A stretch of 64,000 nucleotides of DNA, from the NCBI RefSeq assembly GCF_000717055.1, contig NZ_JNXI01000005.1, positions 62,001 through 126,000 on the forward strand, in the 5' to 3' direction. The notes under the pieces were generated by a model. It was not told the DNA's origin. It worked only from the letters and a program-made list of their open reading frames with translations, and did no database searches. Positions 51,793 to 60,741 of this stretch are shown here, piece by piece. The translations under genes were made by a program, and so were the position numbers. How positions within the stretch are numbered: the first letter of the stretch is position 1; each line of letters begins with the position of its first letter. This DNA is from Streptomyces iakyrus. Its GTDB lineage: Bacteria; Actinomycetota; Actinomycetes; Streptomycetales; Streptomycetaceae.

Positions 51793-53127
51793 ATGACCCG
51801 AGGACGTGGCTACGCCCTCCTGGCCCTGGTCGTCGCAGCGATCGTGGCCCTTTCCACCGCCATATACGTCGGCGTGACGTCCGACGACGGCCTGCGCAAC
51901 CGGAACGCCCTCGGCGACGGCCGCGCCCCCCACAACTCCGCCGCCCCCGCCTCCACCGGCACCTGGGTCGGCACCTGGTCCACGTCCCCCTCCGCCGCCG
52001 AACCCGGTACCGAGACGACCGGCATGGCGGACCGTTCGGTACGCAACGTCGTCCACACCAGCGTCGGGGGTACGGGTGCCCGCGTGACGCTGTCCAATCT
52101 CTACGGCCAGTCGCCGCTGAACATCACGCGGGCGACGATCGCCGTGTCCGCGGGAAGCGGCACGGCGGCGGCGCTCGCGGACACCATGCGGCAGCTGACC
52201 TTCGGCGGCGGGCCCACGGTCGTCATCCCGCCCGGCCGGCAGGTCATGAGCGACGCCGTACGGGTCGTCGTCCCGCACGACTCCGACGTCCTGATCACCA
52301 CCTACACGCCCACCAGCTCCGGCCCGGTGACCTACCACCGGCACGCCCGGCAGGTCTCCTACATCGCCCAGGGCGACCACGCGCAGGACACGACCGGCAC
52401 CCCGTACACCGAGCGGACCGGCTCCTGGCGCTACCTGACCGCGCTGGACGTACTGAGCAACGAGTCCGAAGGCACGATCGTCGCCCTCGGCGACTCGCTG
52501 ACCGACGGCATCACCTCGACGCCGGACACCAACAGCCGGTGGACGGACGTGCTCTCCGACCGGCTGCGCGCGGAGATCGCGGCCGGGCGTGACCTGCCCC
52601 GCTACAGCGTCGTCAACCAGGGCATCAGCGGCAACCAGGTTCTCGCCGACGGGCTGGGCCGCCCCGCGGACAATCCCAGCGGGCTGAACCGCTTCGGGCG
52701 GGACGTCATGGAGCGGACGAACGTCAAGGTCGTCGTCATCGACCTCGGCGTCAACGACATCCTGCGCAACCCGCGGCTCGCCGACCCGAACGCGATCCTG
52801 AACGGCCTGCGCACGATGGTCGGACAGGCCCACGCGCGCGGGGTGAAGGTCGTCGGCGCGACTTTGATGCCGTTCTACGGTCACCGCGGGTACACGGAGG
52901 CCCGGGAGGCGGTCCGCCAGACGATCAACGCGGAGATCCGCGCCGGGCGGGTGTTCGACGCCGTGGCCGACTTCGACCAGGCGCTGCGGGACCCGTACGA
53001 CCCGCGGCGGCTGCGGGCCGACTACGACTCCGGCGACCATCTGCACCCCAGCGACAAGGGGTACGCGCGGATGGCGGAGTCCTTCGACCTGGAGACGCTG
53101 AAGGGATCGGCGCCGGCGGAGCTGTAG
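51793..53127 (+). CDS. Secreted SGNH/GDSL hydrolase
   Basis: A 444-residue esterase-like protein. The N-terminal helix (about residues 7-27) acts as signal or anchor. An about 180-residue beta domain precedes the SGNH core: ALGDSLTDG (catalytic Ser), GISGNQ, LGVNDI and DHLHPSDKGY (catalytic Asp/His). It is a common Streptomyces form of rhamnogalacturonan acetylesterase-like or carbohydrate esterase. GAGGAGA lies about 6 nt before the ATG region. Substrate unknown. Confidence 0.86.
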   Translation: MTRGRGYALLALVVAAIVALSTAIYVGVTSDDGLRNRNALGDGRAPHNSAAPASTGTWVGTWSTSPSAAEPGTETTGMADRSVRNVVHTSVGGTGARVTLSNLYGQSPLNITRATIAVSAGSGTAAALADTMRQLTFGGGPTVVIPPGRQVMSDAVRVVVPHDSDVLITTYTPTSSGPVTYHRHARQVSYIAQGDHAQDTTGTPYTERTGSWRYLTALDVLSNESEGTIVALGDSLTDGITSTPDTNSRWTDVLSDRLRAEIAAGRDLPRYSVVNQGISGNQVLADGLGRPADNPSGLNRFGRDVMERTNVKVVVIDLGVNDILRNPRLADPNAILNGLRTMVGQAHARGVKVVGATLMPFYGHRGYTEAREAVRQTINAEIRAGRVFDAVADFDQALRDPYDPRRLRADYDSGDHLHPSDKGYARMAESFDLETLKGSAPAEL

Positions 53128-53191
53128 GCCCCGGCTCGTCCCGTTCCGTGCCCGCTGCCTGACCTCAGGCGGGCATCCGGCTGCCGGGGCC
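53127..53191. terminator. Nested hairpin between convergent genes
   Basis: GGCCCCGGC (53127-53135) pairs with GCCGGGGCC (53183-53191). Inside, GCCCGC (53150-53155) pairs with GCGGGC (53169-53174). It lies between the SGNH and DUF1707 genes and could end both. Confidence 0.5.
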
Positions 53192-53196
53192 CGGCG

Positions 53197-53922
53197 TCAG
53201 TGCTCCCAGTGGGAGTCCCGTCGGCGCGGCTCGTCCAGCTCCCGCCGCCCCGCTTTGCGCTCGAGCTTCTCCTGGCGGCGTTCCTCGCGGATCCGCAGCT
53301 TCTCCGCCCGGGTCAGCTTCCGCTGCACCCCGACGCCGCCCCAGAACGCGAAGCCCGTGACGACGACCCGCGGGGCGCCCGGCTCACCCGGCACGCCCTC
53401 CTCGCGGTGGTCGAAGCCGCCCATGACGCCGATACCGCGGACGACGACCTCGACGCCGGGCGGCACGATCACGTCCACCCCGCCCATGATCGCGATGGCG
53501 TTGACCTCGACCTCGCGGTCGGCGAAGTTCGCCTCGCGCAGGTCGATCTCGCCGCCGCCCCAGAAGGCGAAGCAGGTGAAGCGGCGGGGCATCGTCCAGT
53601 GCCCCTTGCGCTGGAAGCCGGACATCACGGCGACGGCCCACGTGGAGGACCCCTCGCCGCCGGTGATCCGCGCGGGCCAGTCCGGGCCGGCCGCCGGGTC
53701 CTTCGTCAGGGACACCGCCGGGACCGTCACGCCCGCGGCCGGCAGGTCCCGGGTGATCGGCGCCAGTTCCCCGTACGTCCGGGCCCGGTACGTCGCGTCG
53801 AGCCGCTCCTCGAACTCCGCCATGTCGAGACGGCCCTCGGCGAGGGCGTCCCGCAGGATCTCGGCGACCCGTTCACGGTCGGCGTCGGAGGCTCGGAGGT
53901 CCGGGACGGCGTCGTCGGTCAT
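53197..53922 (-). CDS. DUF1707 and LiaF-like domain protein
   Basis: A 241-residue protein. The DUF1707 part is residues 8-60 (LRASDADRERVAEILRDALAEGRLDMAEFEERLDATYRARTYGEL), and a LiaF-like beta domain follows (GEIDLREANFADREVEVNAIAIMGGVDVIVPPGVEVVV). The C-terminal 35 residues are highly charged. This domain pair is common in Streptomyces with unknown role, perhaps envelope-stress sensing. Confidence 0.85.
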   Translation of the reverse strand: MTDDAVPDLRASDADRERVAEILRDALAEGRLDMAEFEERLDATYRARTYGELAPITRDLPAAGVTVPAVSLTKDPAAGPDWPARITGGEGSSTWAVAVMSGFQRKGHWTMPRRFTCFAFWGGGEIDLREANFADREVEVNAIAIMGGVDVIVPPGVEVVVRGIGVMGGFDHREEGVPGEPGAPRVVVTGFAFWGGVGVQRKLTRAEKLRIREERRQEKLERKAGRRELDEPRRRDSHWEH

Positions 53923-53955
53923 ACACAGCAGCCTACGAGTTCACCCCGCCGGGGG

Positions 53956-54972
53956 CTACGAGATCGCCCGCTCGGCCTGTTCCGGCGGGGGCCCGGGGGT
54001 GCCCCCCGATGAATGCAGCATCTTCGCGATCACCGCCTCGATGTCCGGCTCCCGCACCGACAGGTCGACCAGCGGGTACTCGGCCGCGATCCGCGCCACC
54101 AGCGGCGCCGCCGACTCCCCCGCCGGGAACGCGAGCCACTGCCGCGGACCGTCCACCCGGACGACCCGCGCCGGCGCCGGCGCCTCGATCGGCGGCAGTT
54201 CCCGCTCCAGGTCCACGACCAGGGTCCGCTCGCTCTCCCCCGCCTCGTGCAGCCCGGCGAGCGGGCCGTCGTACATCAGGCGCCCGTGGTCGATGACCAT
54301 CACCCGCTTGCACAACTGCTCGATGTCCTGGAGGTCGTGCGTGGTCAGCAGCACCGTCGTGCCGCGCTCGGTGTTCAACTCCCGCAGGAACGCGCGCACC
54401 TTGGACTTCGACACGACGTCAAGACCGATGGTCGGCTCGTCGAGGTACAGCACCTCCGGGTCGTGCAGCAGCGCCGCCGCGATGTCGCCGCGCATCCGCT
54501 GCCCGAGGGAGAGCTGCCGTACCGGCACGTCCAGCAGGTCGCCCAGGTCGAGGAGTTCGACCAGACGGTCGAGGTTCTCCCGGTAACGGGCGTCCGGGAT
54601 CCGGTACATGCGGTGCATCAGCCGGTAGGAGGCGAGCAGCGGCAGGTCCCACCACAGCGTCGTGCGCTGCCCGAACACCACGCCGATGCGGTGCGCCAGC
54701 CGCGTCCGCTCCCGGGAGGGATCGATGCCGGCCACCCTGAGCCGGCCCGCGCTGGGCGTGAGGATGCCCGTCAGCATCTTGATCGTGGTGGACTTGCCGG
54801 CGCCGTTGGGCCCGATGTAGCCGACCATCTCGCCGCGTTCCACCCGGAAGGAGATCGAGTCGACGGCTCTGACCTGCCGCCGCTCCCGCTTCATGAAGCC
54901 GGTCTTCCTGCGCACCTCGAAGACCTTCTCCACACCGTCGAGTTCGATGAACCCGCTCGCCGACTCGGTCAA
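53956..54972 (-). CDS. ABC exporter ATP-binding protein
   Basis: A 338-residue ATPase. Walker A GPNGAGKST, Q-loop GVVFGQRTTLWWDLPL, signature LSLGQRMRGDIAAALLHDPEVLYLDEPTIGLD and TTHDLQDIEQLC are present. The LFGQ..T and LSLGQR forms are typical of the DUF990-type ABC-2 exporters. TTG 54972 with GGGAG; 1 nt after the stop of the second permease gene. Translated with the two permeases. Substrate unknown; antibiotic or lipid export is usual. Confidence 0.85.
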   Translation of the reverse strand: MTESASGFIELDGVEKVFEVRRKTGFMKRERRQVRAVDSISFRVERGEMVGYIGPNGAGKSTTIKMLTGILTPSAGRLRVAGIDPSRERTRLAHRIGVVFGQRTTLWWDLPLLASYRLMHRMYRIPDARYRENLDRLVELLDLGDLLDVPVRQLSLGQRMRGDIAAALLHDPEVLYLDEPTIGLDVVSKSKVRAFLRELNTERGTTVLLTTHDLQDIEQLCKRVMVIDHGRLMYDGPLAGLHEAGESERTLVVDLERELPPIEAPAPARVVRVDGPRQWLAFPAGESAAPLVARIAAEYPLVDLSVREPDIEAVIAKMLHSSGGTPGPPPEQAERAIS

Positions 54973-54973
54973 C

Positions 54974-55795
54974 TCAACTCCCTGTACTCCGGTACGAACG
55001 AAGCCCCGTCCGCCAGGCCAGCCCGGCCAGGGCACAGCAGGCCACCGCCACCAGCGGCGAGGCGAACGCCGCCCACCCGGGCAGCCCGACCGGGTACGGC
55101 CGCCCCAGCACGTGGGCGGCAGGCACCCAGTTGACGAAGGCCAGCGGCAGCATGAAGGTCACGCCCCGCACCAGGTCCCTGCCGAACACCGTCGGCGGAT
55201 ACTGCAGCAGCGTCGTCCCGCCGTAGGTGAACGCGTTCTGCACCTCGGCGGCGTCCTGGGCGTAGATCTGGAAGGCCGCGCCCGCCACGAACACCGCCGA
55301 GAAGATCGCCGCGCCGCTGACCACCATCACCGGCACCAGCAGCACCTTGGACGCGCTCCAGTCGACGTCCACCGACGCCAGCGCCCAGCCCAGCACCACC
55401 GCACCCTGGGTGATCCGGCCCAGCCGGCGCAGCGCGAAGCGGTCGGCCCCGACCTGGGCGAGCACCGGCGCCGGACGCACCAGCAGCGTGTCGAAGGAGC
55501 CGTCGCGCATCCGGGCCCCCAGGACGTCCATCGAGCCCAGCGCCAGATCGGCGATCCCGAACGACGTCACGGACAGTCCGTAGAGGAAGGCGACCTCGGG
55601 CAGCGACCAGCCGCCCAGCGCGTCCACCTGCGAGAACATCAGCAGGATCCCCACGAAGTCCAGGCCGGTCACCGTCAGGTTCCCGAGCACCGTGACGACG
55701 AAGGAGGTGCGGTAGGTCATGCTCGACCGGATCCACATCCCGGCGATCAGCCGGTAGGCCCGCAGCCCCTCGGCCAGAGCGCCGCGCTCAGCCAC
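54974..55795 (-). CDS. ABC-2 type permease (second)
   Basis: A 273-residue protein with about six hydrophobic helices. RLIAGMWIRSSMTYRTSFVVTVLGNL starts it, LALGSMDVLGARMRDGSFDTLLVRPAPVL is the family loop, and RDLVRGVTFMLPLAFVNWVPAAHVLGRP follows. It belongs to the ABC2_membrane_6/DUF990 family. GTG 55795 lies inside the end of the first permease gene by 8 nt, so they are coupled. It forms the exporter pore with that permease. Confidence 0.82.
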   Translation of the reverse strand: MAERGALAEGLRAYRLIAGMWIRSSMTYRTSFVVTVLGNLTVTGLDFVGILLMFSQVDALGGWSLPEVAFLYGLSVTSFGIADLALGSMDVLGARMRDGSFDTLLVRPAPVLAQVGADRFALRRLGRITQGAVVLGWALASVDVDWSASKVLLVPVMVVSGAAIFSAVFVAGAAFQIYAQDAAEVQNAFTYGGTTLLQYPPTVFGRDLVRGVTFMLPLAFVNWVPAAHVLGRPYPVGLPGWAAFASPLVAVACCALAGLAWRTGLRSYRSTGS

Positions 55796-56588
55796 CCTGC
55801 ACCACCACCCGGCGCGTCGCGGCCGACTGCAGCAGCCGCCCCGCCGCCAGCAGCGCCACCGCCCAGGCCGCCTGGAAGGCGAACGCCCCGAGCGGGTCGG
55901 TCTCCCCCATCAGCACGTCCGCCGGCATCTGGATCTGCGCCGCCCACGGCAGCACCCGCACCACCTCGCCCAGCGCGCCCGGGAAGGCGTTCAGCGGCAG
56001 CACCATGCCCGAGAAGAAGATCCCCGTGACCATCAGGACCTGGTTGACGCCCATGCCGTCCATCAGCCAGAACACGCTCAGCGCCGCCAGGTAGCGCAGG
56101 GCGAAGCTCACGACCGCCGCCAGCAGCAGCGTCACCAGGAAAGCCGCCCAGGGGGTGACGTCCGTCGGCAGCGCCATCGGGAAGAAGACCGCGCCGAACA
56201 CGAACGGCACCACCCCCCGCCCCAGCATCTGGAACAGCGCCCGCCCCACGTCCCCGGCCAGCCACCACAGCTGGAGATCGGCCGGCCGGTACAGGTCGAC
56301 GGCGATCTCACCGGTGCGGATGCGCTCCATCAGGTCCTTCTCGGCGCCGCCGCCCTGGATCGCGAGGGTCGCGTAGAGGCACTGCCCCAGCCAGACGTAG
56401 GTCACGGCCTGCGCCTGGTCGTACCCCCCGAGGTGCGGTTTCTCGTGCCACAGCGCCAGATACGTGTAGACGAGGATGACGCCGAAGACGGTGTTGGTGA
56501 ACACTCCGGCCACCGTGGCCGCCCGGTAGGTCGCGTACCGCCGGAAGCCTCCCGCGGCGACGGCCGCGTACAACCGTCCCGAGCCCAC
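55788..56588 (-). CDS. ABC-2 type permease (first)
   Basis: A 266-residue protein with six hydrophobic helices. GFRRYATYRAATVAGVFTNTVFG starts it, then QAVTYVWLGQCLYA and DLMERIRTGEIAVDLYRPADLQLWW, the DUF990/YbbM-like loop. GTG 56588 is chosen because AGGAGG lies 9 nt upstream; GTG 56594 is possible with a 3-nt gap. It leads the three-gene exporter operon. Confidence 0.8.
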   Translation of the reverse strand: MGSGRLYAAVAAGGFRRYATYRAATVAGVFTNTVFGVILVYTYLALWHEKPHLGGYDQAQAVTYVWLGQCLYATLAIQGGGAEKDLMERIRTGEIAVDLYRPADLQLWWLAGDVGRALFQMLGRGVVPFVFGAVFFPMALPTDVTPWAAFLVTLLLAAVVSFALRYLAALSVFWLMDGMGVNQVLMVTGIFFSGMVLPLNAFPGALGEVVRVLPWAAQIQMPADVLMGETDPLGAFAFQAAWAVALLAAGRLLQSAATRRVVVQGG

Positions 56589-57006
56589 ATCCACAGCCCT
56601 CCTCGCCACCGGCACCGAAGCGCAGGAGCCTAGTGGTCCGGATATCGGGCGTGCCACGCAATTTCGGGGAGCGGCGGGGGTGCCGCGGGGCGAGTGCGCA
56701 CCGGCCCAGACGGTACGATCCGTTGCGTCCGCGTGGGCCGAGGCGCCCGTGGCCGGGGCGAGCAGCGTGGCGGCGGCGCCGGCCGGGCGGAGCGTACGAG
56801 CCGTCGCGATCACGGCCGTGTCCCCCTTCGGGCGAATGTCGCCCGCGCACGCGCCCGCACGCGGCCCGTCCCACCACACGGCGCACGACACGGCCCTCGA
56901 TCAGGGAACTGATCAACGGATGGGACAGTCTTCATCACAGGGGCACAAGAGCGAGCAGAGACGTACGGGAACGACGTACGACGCGAAACAGGAGTCCGTG
57001 CACGAC

Positions 57007-59415
57007 ATGAGTGACGAGCCGCAGCAGCCGAATCCGGGCTGGGCAGCGAGCCAGCCGCAGGCGCACGCCGACGGCGACCCGGGCACGCCCGAGGCCAAGG
57101 CGGCCGGGAAACCGAAGCGGACCGGCTGGCGCCGGGCGATCCCGACCTGGCGCATGACGCTCGGCGGCTTCATCATCGTCGTCCTGCTGCTGGTCGGCGG
57201 GTTCTTCCTGGGCTACTCCCTCGTGAAGATCCCCCCGGCCAACGCGCTCGCCACCAAGCAGGCCAACGTCTACCTGTACGCGGACGGCTCGGTGATCGCC
57301 CGCGACGGCGAGGTCAACCGGGAGAACGTCACCCTCCCGCAGATCTCCAAGCCCGCCCGACACGCGATCCTGGCCGCCGAGGACCGCGACTTCTACACCG
57401 AGTCCGCCGTCGACCCCAAGGCCATGGTCCGAGCCGCCTGGAACACCGCCCTCGGCAAAGGCAAGCAGTCCGGCTCCACGATCACCCAGCAGTACGTGAA
57501 GAACTACTACCTGCGCCAGGAACAGACCGTCACGCGCAAGGCCAAGGAGTTCTTCATCGCGATCAAGCTGGACCGCGAGGTGAGCAAGGACCACATCCTG
57601 GAGGGCTACCTCAACACCAGCTACTTCGGCCGCAACGCCTACGGCATCCAGGCCGCCGCCCAGGCCTACTACGGCATGGACGCCAAGGACCTCGACCCGG
57701 CCCGCTCCGCCTACCTCGCCGCGCTCGTCAACGCCCCCAGCCAGTACGACGTCGTCGCGCACCCGGAGAACCGCAAGGCCGCCGAGTCCCGCTGGAACTA
57801 CGTCCTGGACGGCATGGTCAAGAAGGGCTGGCTCAGCGAGTCGAAGCGGGCCGGCATGAAGTTCCCCATGCCGAAGGAGTCCACCCTCTCCACGGGCATG
57901 TCCGGGCAGCGCGGCTACATCGTCCGGATCGTCAAGGACTACCTCACCCAGAACAAGATCATCGACGAGAGCAAGCTCGACGCCGGCGGCTACCGCATCA
58001 CGACCACCCTGCAAAAGGGCAAGCAGGACGCGTTCGTGAAGGCCGTCAACGACAAGCTGATGTCCAAGCTCGACAAGAAGAACAACAAGGTCGACACCTA
58101 CGTCCGCGCGGGCGGCGCCTCCGTCGACCCCAAGACCGGCAAGGTCGTGGCGATGTACAACGGCATCGACTACGTCAAGCAGTACACGCCGAACGCCACC
58201 CGCAGGGACTTCCAGGTCGGCTCCACGTTCAAGCCGTTCGTGTTCACCTCGGCCGTCGAGAACCACTCGGAGACCCAGGACGGCCGCGTCATCACCCCGA
58301 ACACCATCTACGACGGCACCAACAAGCGCCCCGTCCAGGGCTGGACCGGCGACCCCTACGCCCCCGAGAACGAGGACCAGCGCTCCTACGGCGACATCAC
58401 CGTCACCGAGGCCACCGACAGCTCCGTGAACTCGGTGTACGCGCAGATGGCCGCCGACGTCGGCCCCGCGAAGGTCAAGCAGACCGCGATCGACCTCGGC
58501 GTCCCCGAGACGACCCCCGACCTCGCCGACGGCCCCGCCATCGCCCTCGGCACCGCCACCGCCAGCGTCCTCGACATGGCGGAGGCCTACGCCACGCTCG
58601 CCAACCACGGCCGGCACGGCACCTACACGATCGTCGAGAAGGTCACCAAGGAGGGCACGCCGATCGACCTGCCCGAGCGGCGCACCCGGCAGGCCGTGAG
58701 CCGCGAGGCCGCGGACACCACCACCTCCATGCTGCGGAGCGTCGTCCAGAACGGCACGGCCTCCGCCGCGCAGGCCGCGGGCCGCCCCGTCGCCGGCAAG
58801 ACCGGCACCGCCGAGGAGGACACGGCGGCCTGGTTCGCGGGCTACACCCCCGACCTCGCCACCGTCGTCTCCGTCATGGGCCAGGACCCGGTCACCGCCG
58901 CCCACAAGTCGCTGTACAACGCGATGGGCCTGCCGCGCATCAACGGCGGCGGGGCGCCGGCGGAGATCTGGACGCAGTACACCCAGGACGCCCTCAAGGG
59001 CAAGCCCGTCAAGGAGTTCGACCTCAGGCTCCAGCCCGGCGCGAACGTCTCGCAGGCGCCCAGCAGCGAGGCCCCGGCCGACCCGACCACCGGCGGCACC
59101 ACCGACGGCGGCACGACCACCGGCGGCGAGGAAACCGGCACCCAGACGCCTGAGCAGAGCCCCAGCGCCCCCGAGGGGCAGACCGAGGGCCAGACCGACG
59201 GCGGCACCACCGACGGCGGCACCGGCGGCGAGTCCCCCACGGGTGGCGGCACCGCGGACGGCGGCACCACCGACGGCGGCACGACAGACGGCGGCACGGC
59301 CGACGGCGGCACCACGGAGGGCGGTGGCGGCGGCGACACGAGCGACGGCGGTGCGACGGGCGGCCCGACCGGCCCCGGCTGGGGCGTCGTCCCGCAGACC
59401 GCCCGCCGCGAGTAG
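57007..59415 (+). CDS. Class A penicillin-binding protein (transglycosylase/transpeptidase)
   Basis: An 802-residue bifunctional peptidoglycan synthase. After a Pro-rich tail, one membrane helix (about 50-70) leads to the GT51 domain (AAEDRDFYTESAVDPKAM, GKGKQSGSTITQQYVKNYYL) and the transpeptidase with SxxK GSTFKPF (Ser about 406), SxN SSVN, and KTGT (about 598). The C-terminal 110 residues are a Gly/Thr/Asp-rich tail. ATG 57007 is chosen; GTG 56998 just upstream is also possible (GGAG 3 nt ahead). Close to the SCO2897-like class of Streptomyces PBPs by memory. Role: septal or apical wall growth. Confidence 0.9.
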   Translation: MSDEPQQPNPGWAASQPQAHADGDPGTPEAKAAGKPKRTGWRRAIPTWRMTLGGFIIVVLLLVGGFFLGYSLVKIPPANALATKQANVYLYADGSVIARDGEVNRENVTLPQISKPARHAILAAEDRDFYTESAVDPKAMVRAAWNTALGKGKQSGSTITQQYVKNYYLRQEQTVTRKAKEFFIAIKLDREVSKDHILEGYLNTSYFGRNAYGIQAAAQAYYGMDAKDLDPARSAYLAALVNAPSQYDVVAHPENRKAAESRWNYVLDGMVKKGWLSESKRAGMKFPMPKESTLSTGMSGQRGYIVRIVKDYLTQNKIIDESKLDAGGYRITTTLQKGKQDAFVKAVNDKLMSKLDKKNNKVDTYVRAGGASVDPKTGKVVAMYNGIDYVKQYTPNATRRDFQVGSTFKPFVFTSAVENHSETQDGRVITPNTIYDGTNKRPVQGWTGDPYAPENEDQRSYGDITVTEATDSSVNSVYAQMAADVGPAKVKQTAIDLGVPETTPDLADGPAIALGTATASVLDMAEAYATLANHGRHGTYTIVEKVTKEGTPIDLPERRTRQAVSREAADTTTSMLRSVVQNGTASAAQAAGRPVAGKTGTAEEDTAAWFAGYTPDLATVVSVMGQDPVTAAHKSLYNAMGLPRINGGGAPAEIWTQYTQDALKGKPVKEFDLRLQPGANVSQAPSSEAPADPTTGGTTDGGTTTGGEETGTQTPEQSPSAPEGQTEGQTDGGTTDGGTGGESPTGGGTADGGTTDGGTTDGGTADGGTTEGGGGGDTSDGGATGGPTGPGWGVVPQTARRE

Positions 59416-59437
59416 CGCCACGACGGCCCAGGACCCC

Positions 59438-59758
59438 TCAGTGACCGCTGGTCGCCTTCAGCCCCACCACGGCGACCAGCAGCAGGCACACGAAGAAGAT
59501 CCGGGCGGCGGTCGCCGGCTCACCCAGCACCGCCATGCCGAACACCGCCGCCCCGGCCGCACCGATCCCCACCCACACGCCGTAGGCGGTTCCGATGGGG
59601 AGGGTCTTGGCGGCCTGCGACAGCAGCAGCATGCTGGCGACGATGCCGGCGCCGGTGAGCAGGCTGGGCAGCGGACGGGTGAAGCCGTCGGTGTACTTCA
59701 TGCCGACGGACCAGCCCACCTCCAGCAGACCGGCGACGACGAGCAGAACCCAGGCCAT
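59438..59758 (-). CDS. gdx: Gdx-type SMR guanidinium exporter
   Basis: A 106-residue four-helix SMR protein. VVAGLLEVGWSVGMKYTDGFTRPLPSL has the glutamate and the KYTDGFTR loop that mark the SugE/Gdx subtype, which exports guanidinium, unlike the EmrE type. GGAGGTG lies 6 nt before ATG 59758. The guanidine-III aptamer 38 nt upstream confirms the substrate. The older name is sugE. Confidence 0.9.
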   Translation of the reverse strand: MAWVLLVVAGLLEVGWSVGMKYTDGFTRPLPSLLTGAGIVASMLLLSQAAKTLPIGTAYGVWVGIGAAGAAVFGMAVLGEPATAARIFFVCLLLVAVVGLKATSGH

Positions 59759-59795
59759 GACGGGCACCTCCGGGATACGGGCTGACGGTGTCGGT

Positions 59796-59839
59796 GCGTC
59801 GTCTTTGCCTTGATCCCGGTACGGCGCGTCTCGTCGGGG
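59796..59839 (-). ncRNA. Guanidine-III riboswitch (ykkC-III)
   Basis: On the gene strand it reads CCCCGACGAG, ACGCGCCGTACCGGG, then TCAAGGCAAAGACGACGC. This matches the guanidine-III aptamer as I recall it: ACGAG, GCGCCGUACC, GACAAGACGGCGC. Its 3' side leads into the GGAGGTG ribosome binding site of the SMR gene. It should open expression when guanidinium binds. A check with an Rfam RF01763 model would confirm. Confidence 0.87.
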
Positions 59840-59868
59840 TCCCTCCAACGTAGCAAAGCCCACGGCAC

Positions 59869-59908
59869 GGCGAAGGGGCCGGTGACGATGGTCACCGGCC
59901 CCTTCGCC
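59869..59908 (-). terminator. 18-bp hairpin terminator after the GroES-like gene
   Basis: Arms 59869-59886 and 59891-59908 pair perfectly around GATG, from GGCGAAGGGG to CCCCTTCGCC. It ends the GroES-like transcript, and lies upstream of the riboswitch, keeping it separate. Confidence 0.85.
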
Positions 59909-59915
59909 ACGGGTC

Positions 59916-60272
59916 CTAGAGGTACAGGCCCGTCGAGTCCTCGGCGCCCTCGAAGCGGTCCGCGGCCACGGCGTGCAGATCACGCTCGCGCATCAGCACG
60001 TACGCGATCCCCCGCACCTCGACCTCGGCGCGGTCCTCCGGGTCGAAGAGCACCCGGTCGCCCGCCTCCACGGTCCGCACGTTCTGCCCGACCGCGACGA
60101 CCTCGGCCCACGCCAGCCGCCGGCCGACCGCCGCCGTGGCGGGGATCAGGATGCCGCCGCCGGAACGCCGCTCGCCCTCGCTGGTGTCCTGCCGCACGAG
60201 TACGCGGTCGTGCAGCATCCGGATCGGCAGCTTGTCCGGATGGGTACTGTGCTCGTTTCTCTTGGCGCTCAC
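59916..60272 (-). CDS. GroES-like co-chaperonin (second type)
   Basis: A 118-residue protein of the chaperonin-10 family. LPIRMLHDRVLVRQDTSEGERRSGGGILIPATAAVG contains the mobile-loop region, and VGQNVRTVEAGDRVLFDPEDRAEVEVRGIAYVLMRERDLHAV completes the fold. It lies apart from groEL. GTG 60272 is chosen; the frame from 60305 is longer. It may be a specialised co-chaperonin or a GroES-fold protein with another role. Confidence 0.8.
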   Translation of the reverse strand: MSAKRNEHSTHPDKLPIRMLHDRVLVRQDTSEGERRSGGGILIPATAAVGRRLAWAEVVAVGQNVRTVEAGDRVLFDPEDRAEVEVRGIAYVLMRERDLHAVAADRFEGAEDSTGLYL

Positions 60273-60316
60273 GCCCTGAAACCTACCTGTCTTCCCCGCA
60301 AACATACGCAGTCGGG

Positions 60317-60646
60317 TCAGCCCTTGCGCCGCCGCGTGCTGACCGCGAGCAGCCCGACCACGCCCACGACGACGAGCGCGACGGGCACGACACGCTCCAG
60401 CCGGGGCGCCCCGTCCTCGTCCACGAACCGGGCGCGCACATCGGTGACGGCCCGGTTGACCCCCACGTAAGCCCGTCCGAGGGTGTGATCAATGTTGGAA
60501 GCGACCTTGGCCTTGGCATCCCCGACGATCGTCTTGGGGTGCACGCGCACCCCGATCTCGTCGAGGGTCTCGGCCAGGGTCGCGCGGCGGCGCCTGATGT
60601 CCGCCTCGATCTGCGCCGGGGTCCTGGAGTCCGCCGTGTCCGCCAC
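60317..60646 (-). CDS. DUF3618-type membrane protein
   Basis: A 109-residue protein. TPAQIEADIRRRRATLAETLDEIGVRVHPKTIVGDAKAKV is the DUF3618 core, and a C-terminal helix with RRRKG ends it. Function unknown; in actinobacteria these genes lie beside small stress proteins. It precedes the GroES-like gene by 44 nt on the same strand, so the two may be co-transcribed. Confidence 0.82.
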   Translation of the reverse strand: MADTADSRTPAQIEADIRRRRATLAETLDEIGVRVHPKTIVGDAKAKVASNIDHTLGRAYVGVNRAVTDVRARFVDEDGAPRLERVVPVALVVVGVVGLLAVSTRRRKG

Positions 60647-60741
60647 CGTGTCGCCTCCGAAGTCGGTGTGAAGCCTGTGCAGGACAGTCTGTCAGCTCCA
60701 CGGGTCATCACACTGTCAGCACCCCCGGTTACGCTGGCCCG

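Noticed and set aside
48700..53046. Continuous 1448-codon frame on the reverse strand
   Set aside because: Only the part up to 50190 is real (MFS transporter with its own ATG and ribosome binding site). The rest overlaps DUF445 and the SGNH gene and has no recognisable domain.
56935..59421. 828-codon reverse-strand frame across the penicillin-binding protein
   Set aside because: It is the Val/Gly/Ala-rich mirror of a gene with intact GT51 and transpeptidase motifs.
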